The notes under the pieces are model-generated. The model was not told the origin of the DNA and searched no databases. It was given only the letters and a program-made list of their open reading frames with translations. DNA of 17,232 nucleotides. It comes from JBFLVQ01 sp040758525. Lineage in GTDB: Bacteria; Acidobacteriota; Blastocatellia; Chloracidobacteriales; JADJPF01. Made by a program: the position numbers and the translations under genes. Position 1 is the stretch's first letter. Each line of letters starts with the position of its first letter. This document shows, in pieces, positions 14,675-17,232 of this stretch. The stretch lies in assembly GCA_040758525.1 (NCBI GenBank), contig JBFLVQ010000126.1, forward strand, positions 1 to 17,232, read 5' to 3'.

Positions 14675-16201
14675 ATGCTGCAACCAAATGATAAGATTGG
14701 TCCATATACTTTAGTTTCGGAGCTTGGTAAAGGTTCTTCTTGCACAGCTTGGCTTGCAGAACGAAGAGGAAAATTCGCAACCACACAGGTAGCTATAAAA
14801 ATCCCATTTGATCAAAATCAGGATCTAAAAGCTATTGCTCAAGAGTCTCAACTTTGGGCTACGGTAGGAAATCATCCTAACATTCTCCCAATAATAGAAG
14901 CAGAAGAGTATGACGGTCGCATTGTAATTGTTAGTGAATATGCTCCTGATGGTACATTAGATAAATGGTTAAAATCTTATAATGGACAGGCACCTTCTGT
15001 TGAAACTGCCATGACCATGACTTGTGGTATGTTGGCAGGGCTAGCGCATCTGCATTCAAAGAATATTATTCATCGTGATTTAAAACCAGCCAACATTATG
15101 CTGCAAGGAGAAATACCGCGTTTGGCTGATTTTGGTATTGCTAGGTTAATTAAAAGTAGTGTTCACTCTGGTAGTGTTGCAGGAACACCTAAATATATGT
15201 CACCAGAAGCTTTTTTTGGTGAGCGTTGTAAGCAATCTGATATATGGTCAATAGGGGTTATATTTTATGAAATGTTGACTGGCCGACTACCTTTTTCACA
15301 AGTGATTATGAATGCATTAATAATTTCTATTGTTGAAGGTAGTTTTGAGCCATTACCGCATTCAATTCCTCCAGAAATTCAAGAGGTCATTATTAAATCG
15401 CTACAAAAAGATCCAGCTAACCGGTTTCACTCTGCAACTGAAATGCGGAATGCTATACAACATATTCATAATAAAATTGCTAATATAATATCCAGCCCGA
15501 GAGATGCGTCAACTGAAACAGCAGTTACTGTAATACCTTCTACTAAGACACTAGATTATGTACAAGATCAAAGAGTAGAAAGTGTCTCATCTTATATAAC
15601 TAAAGAACCGTTCTATATAGTTATAAAAAACCCTAAGCCTACTAAACCAGGTACAAAAAAAACATTCAAAATAAAAAATGTAAAAAATAAAACACACTCC
15701 ACATTATCTCCTAATAATATTTGTAAACCATTATTGCCAATTAATCCATATCAAGCAATACGGGTAAGGCAAAGACTATCAACACAAGTTTCAGTTCAAG
15801 ATAAGACAGTTGAAGATAATAAAGAGAATATTATTACAAGTAGGGTACCAAAACATTTAACGCCACATGCTGCATCTATTTCTGGATTACCAAGGGATCA
15901 AATTACCATTGCTGAACAGAGATTAATAGCTTGGCGGAAAATATGCGAAGCGACTATTAGATTGATATGGTTGCCATTTGTAGCTATGCTTGGCGGTATT
16001 TCATGTTTGGCATACTTCTACTTTTTTCGCGACGAAGATTTAATACTCGTTCTAATAGCAGCCGTAGTAGCTACAACGGTTGGCGGCCTAGTAGGATTTT
16101 TTGTGAGTTGGGTTAGTCTATATTGGAAATATAGGCGTGAACTTGAAAACTTAAAGAAAGTAATGCAAGTGAAAAAAGAAGGTACGAAGATCAGAGTCTG
16201 A
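14675..16201 (+). CDS. Membrane-anchored Hanks-type Ser/Thr protein kinase
   Basis: 508 residues, with ggaaag six bases before ATG 14675. The N-terminal kinase domain (about 12-265) has every catalytic landmark. These are the glycine loop LGKGSSCTAW, Lys42 in VAIKIPF, Glu57 in the C-helix, the HRDLKPANIM loop with Asp135 and Asn140, Asp152 in LADFGIARL, the activation-segment GTPKYMSPEA, and SDIWSIGVIFYEMLTGRLPF. Residues 270-415 are a polar, Lys/Thr-rich linker without a recognised domain. Residues 428-450 and 455-484 are two hydrophobic helices joined by the short FRDEDL turn, then a basic tail (YWKYRRELENLKKVMQVKK). With an even number of spans and a very short loop, both ends should face the cytoplasm. 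The kinase may be tethered to the membrane without an outside sensor. The gene is much more AT-rich than the signalling island at 3774-12132. Its last 51 bases are antisense to the tail of copy B. It is the only intact gene between the two coiled-coil cassettes. Confidence 0.93.
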   Translation: MLQPNDKIGPYTLVSELGKGSSCTAWLAERRGKFATTQVAIKIPFDQNQDLKAIAQESQLWATVGNHPNILPIIEAEEYDGRIVIVSEYAPDGTLDKWLKSYNGQAPSVETAMTMTCGMLAGLAHLHSKNIIHRDLKPANIMLQGEIPRLADFGIARLIKSSVHSGSVAGTPKYMSPEAFFGERCKQSDIWSIGVIFYEMLTGRLPFSQVIMNALIISIVEGSFEPLPHSIPPEIQEVIIKSLQKDPANRFHSATEMRNAIQHIHNKIANIISSPRDASTETAVTVIPSTKTLDYVQDQRVESVSSYITKEPFYIVIKNPKPTKPGTKKTFKIKNVKNKTHSTLSPNNICKPLLPINPYQAIRVRQRLSTQVSVQDKTVEDNKENIITSRVPKHLTPHAASISGLPRDQITIAEQRLIAWRKICEATIRLIWLPFVAMLGGISCLAYFYFFRDEDLILVLIAAVVATTVGGLVGFFVSWVSLYWKYRRELENLKKVMQVKKEGTKIRV

Positions 16202-16680
16202 TAAGTGTCGAGTAAGAAGAGGAAAAAGAGCACAGTTGTTTATCAGCCGGTTTACAGTTTTATATTGAGAAGTAGCTCTAACAATCTTATTATTAAGCTT
16301 CTTTAGAGTACTTAGTATCTGGCTATTGAGCTGATTGGTCTGTGCAAACTGCGAGATTACCTCCAGAGCTTTAGCAAAAGAATCAGCTTGAGCAGCAATA
16401 GCAGGGAATTGTGAGAAGAAAGATTCAGTTCTCACAATGAATGCATTCAGCGACCGCTCCATAGAATCTTGCTGACGAGACACCTTCAATAAGCTTTCCT
16501 GCAAAGCACCAATCTGATTAGTGAGGGCCTGCATACTGGCTTGTAGCGTACCATTCATCTTATCGATTGATATGGCCAAAGCATCTATCTGTTTAGATGA
16601 AGGCCTACTAACCTCTCAGCCAGTATGGATGAGCTGCTAGGGGTATAGGGCGAACTGGCTGACAGCTAGTGTACAATGGT
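16151..16680 (-). pseudogene. Coiled-coil protein, copy B, frameshifted near its N-terminus
   Basis: Second copy of the gene at 13004-13495, same strand. From 16579 the minus frame is intact: MAISIDKMNGTLQASM, TNQIGALQESLLKVSRQQDS, NAFIVRTESFFSQFPAIAAQ, QANQL-type heptads and ILSTLKKLNNKI. It then has a different tail (VRATSQYKTVNRLINN onward) that reads 51 bases into the 3' end of the Ser/Thr kinase on the opposite strand. Upstream, one base is missing near 16606-16614 relative to copy A, and about five bases near 16660, so the Ser-rich N-terminus (SSPYTPSSSSILAER) is out of frame. A TTG at 16579 would be the only start for the shortened frame, without a clear ribosome binding site. It may still make a short coiled-coil protein, but it is more likely a decayed copy. 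Confidence 0.65.
16367..16489. repeat. Direct repeat, copy B core
   Basis: Partner of 13154-13276, 3213 bases away in the same orientation, 121 of 123 bases the same by eye. The two copies bracket the PAS relic, the RRM relic and the Ser/Thr kinase. Confidence 0.9.
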
Positions 16681-16929
16681 ATTCCGTATCCACATTATTG
16701 TTGACTTTATCGCACAATAAGCTTGAGTAAACAAGCATACTGCTGCAGTTTGTTAGGTAACCAGATCTACAGATTACACCCTCATTGGTATTGGAAGTAT
16801 GACAATACTATTCCTTACCACTATAATAGCTAAGTTGTGTGTACAAAAACTTGTCTCAAATGTGCAACCAATTGATTAGTCATGCGTATACAAAATAGAC
16901 ATTATTTGAAATAATGATAGAGTGATAAG
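16681..16929. other. Gap with cassette relic and a short palindrome
   Basis: 16681-16740 holds the degraded upstream gene of copy B. From 16741 to 16929 I see no gene. cattatttgaaataatg at 16900-16916 is an 8-bp palindrome around one base, just before the next transposase start. It may be part of that element's left end or its promoter operator. Confidence 0.4.
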
Positions 16930-17174
16930 ATGCTTAAATATGAAGAGATTAAGAAGAACAAGAAGCAGTTTTTAGCACTGACAGGACTAACCATTGAAGA
17001 GTTTGAAAAGTTACTACCAGCATTCATCCGAGCATATGAGCGAAAGAACCCAGCAAACAAAACACAGAAAGGAAAAAACCGTAAACGTAAAGCCGGTGCA
17101 GGACGCAGCAGTGAGTTGGATAGTAACGAACAAAAATTGCTATTCGTGTTGGTGTTGAGGTACTCCCCATTTTC
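16930..17174 (+). pseudogene. IS5-type transposase, N-terminal helix-turn-helix fragment
   Basis: From ATG 16930: MLKYEEIKKNKKQFLALTGL, then TIEEFEKLLPAFIRAYERKN, a Lys/Arg-rich stretch (KGKNRKRKAGAGR) and SNEQKLLFVLV. This is the N-terminal domain of IS5-group transposases of the HTH_Tnp_4/DDE_Tnp_4 kind, in which LTGLT-EEFE-LL is followed by GAGR and KLLF-L-Y-K. After FVLV, near 17155, the family pattern is lost. The frame runs into a 25-bp inverted repeat and stops at TAG 17206. The catalytic DDE domain is missing, either through insertion of another element or because the assembly ends here. Confidence 0.75.
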
Positions 17175-17232
17175 TGACTCTCCCGTATTTTTGATGATCG
17201 AGATATAGATCATCAAAAATACGGGAGAGTCA
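17175..17232. repeat. Perfect 25-bp inverted repeat at the window end
   Basis: 17175-17199 (tgactctcccgtattttt...) is exactly mirrored by 17208-17232, with an eight-base spacer, gagatata. The right arm ends on the last base of the window, so the repeat may be longer. It interrupts the IS5-type gene. It could be the two ends of a tiny element, the terminus of another insertion sequence or a fold-back assembly artefact. Confidence 0.85.

Noticed and set aside
16902..17216. 104-codon minus-strand ORF
   Set aside because: It is antisense to the IS5-type N-terminus and runs through the inverted repeat.

Overview
The window looks like a piece of an insertion-sequence-laden bacterial genome, probably from a Gram-negative organism. 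The evidence is a periplasmic-type sensor kinase with a signal peptide, a LytS/LytTR pair, and remnants of at least six transposase families. I cannot name the species. A gammaproteobacterium with a repeat-rich genome, such as a large sulfur bacterium, would fit, but that is a guess. Coding style is mixed: 3774-12132 has bacterial genes of fairly balanced base composition, while 13000-16900 is clearly AT-rich and looks like a different layer of DNA.

Layout. (1) 1-630: the end of an upstream gene and a short Trp-rich ORF that looks cut off. (2) About 680-3640: a graveyard of broken transposases. It holds an integrase-type gene with one in-frame TGA, two out-of-order pieces of an IS256-type transposase, a DDE transposase with an amber codon and a frameshift, an IS1182-type N-terminus, and an IS4-like N-terminal half with an amber codon. 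(3) 3774-12132: an intact four-gene signalling island. It encodes a REC-LytS-like kinase, a LytTR response regulator, a convergent 1229-residue two-propeller sensor kinase, and, divergent from that kinase, an 882-residue protein of no recognised family behind a strong ribosome binding site. (4) 12133-13002: relics, including a winged-helix-like C-terminal fragment inside a 14-bp inverted repeat and an IS4-type C-terminal half. (5) 13004-16730: two diverged copies of a small coiled-coil gene cassette on the minus strand, broken by different lesions. Between them lie a PAS fragment, a frameshifted RRM RNA-binding protein and an intact membrane-anchored Ser/Thr protein kinase. (6) 16930-17232: the N-terminus of an IS5-type transposase, cut by a perfect 25-bp inverted repeat that runs to the window edge.

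How the genes may work together (inference). The propeller kinase senses outside the cytoplasmic membrane and has no receiver domain of its own. The REC-LytS protein carries an N-terminal receiver that could accept its phosphate. The LytTR regulator would then act on DNA, with the 290-bp divergent region before the 882-residue protein as the obvious candidate target. If this is right, the unknown 882-residue protein is the output of a phosphorelay. This island is the best candidate for an undescribed system here. The second is the duplicated coiled-coil cassette flanking the Ser/Thr kinase.
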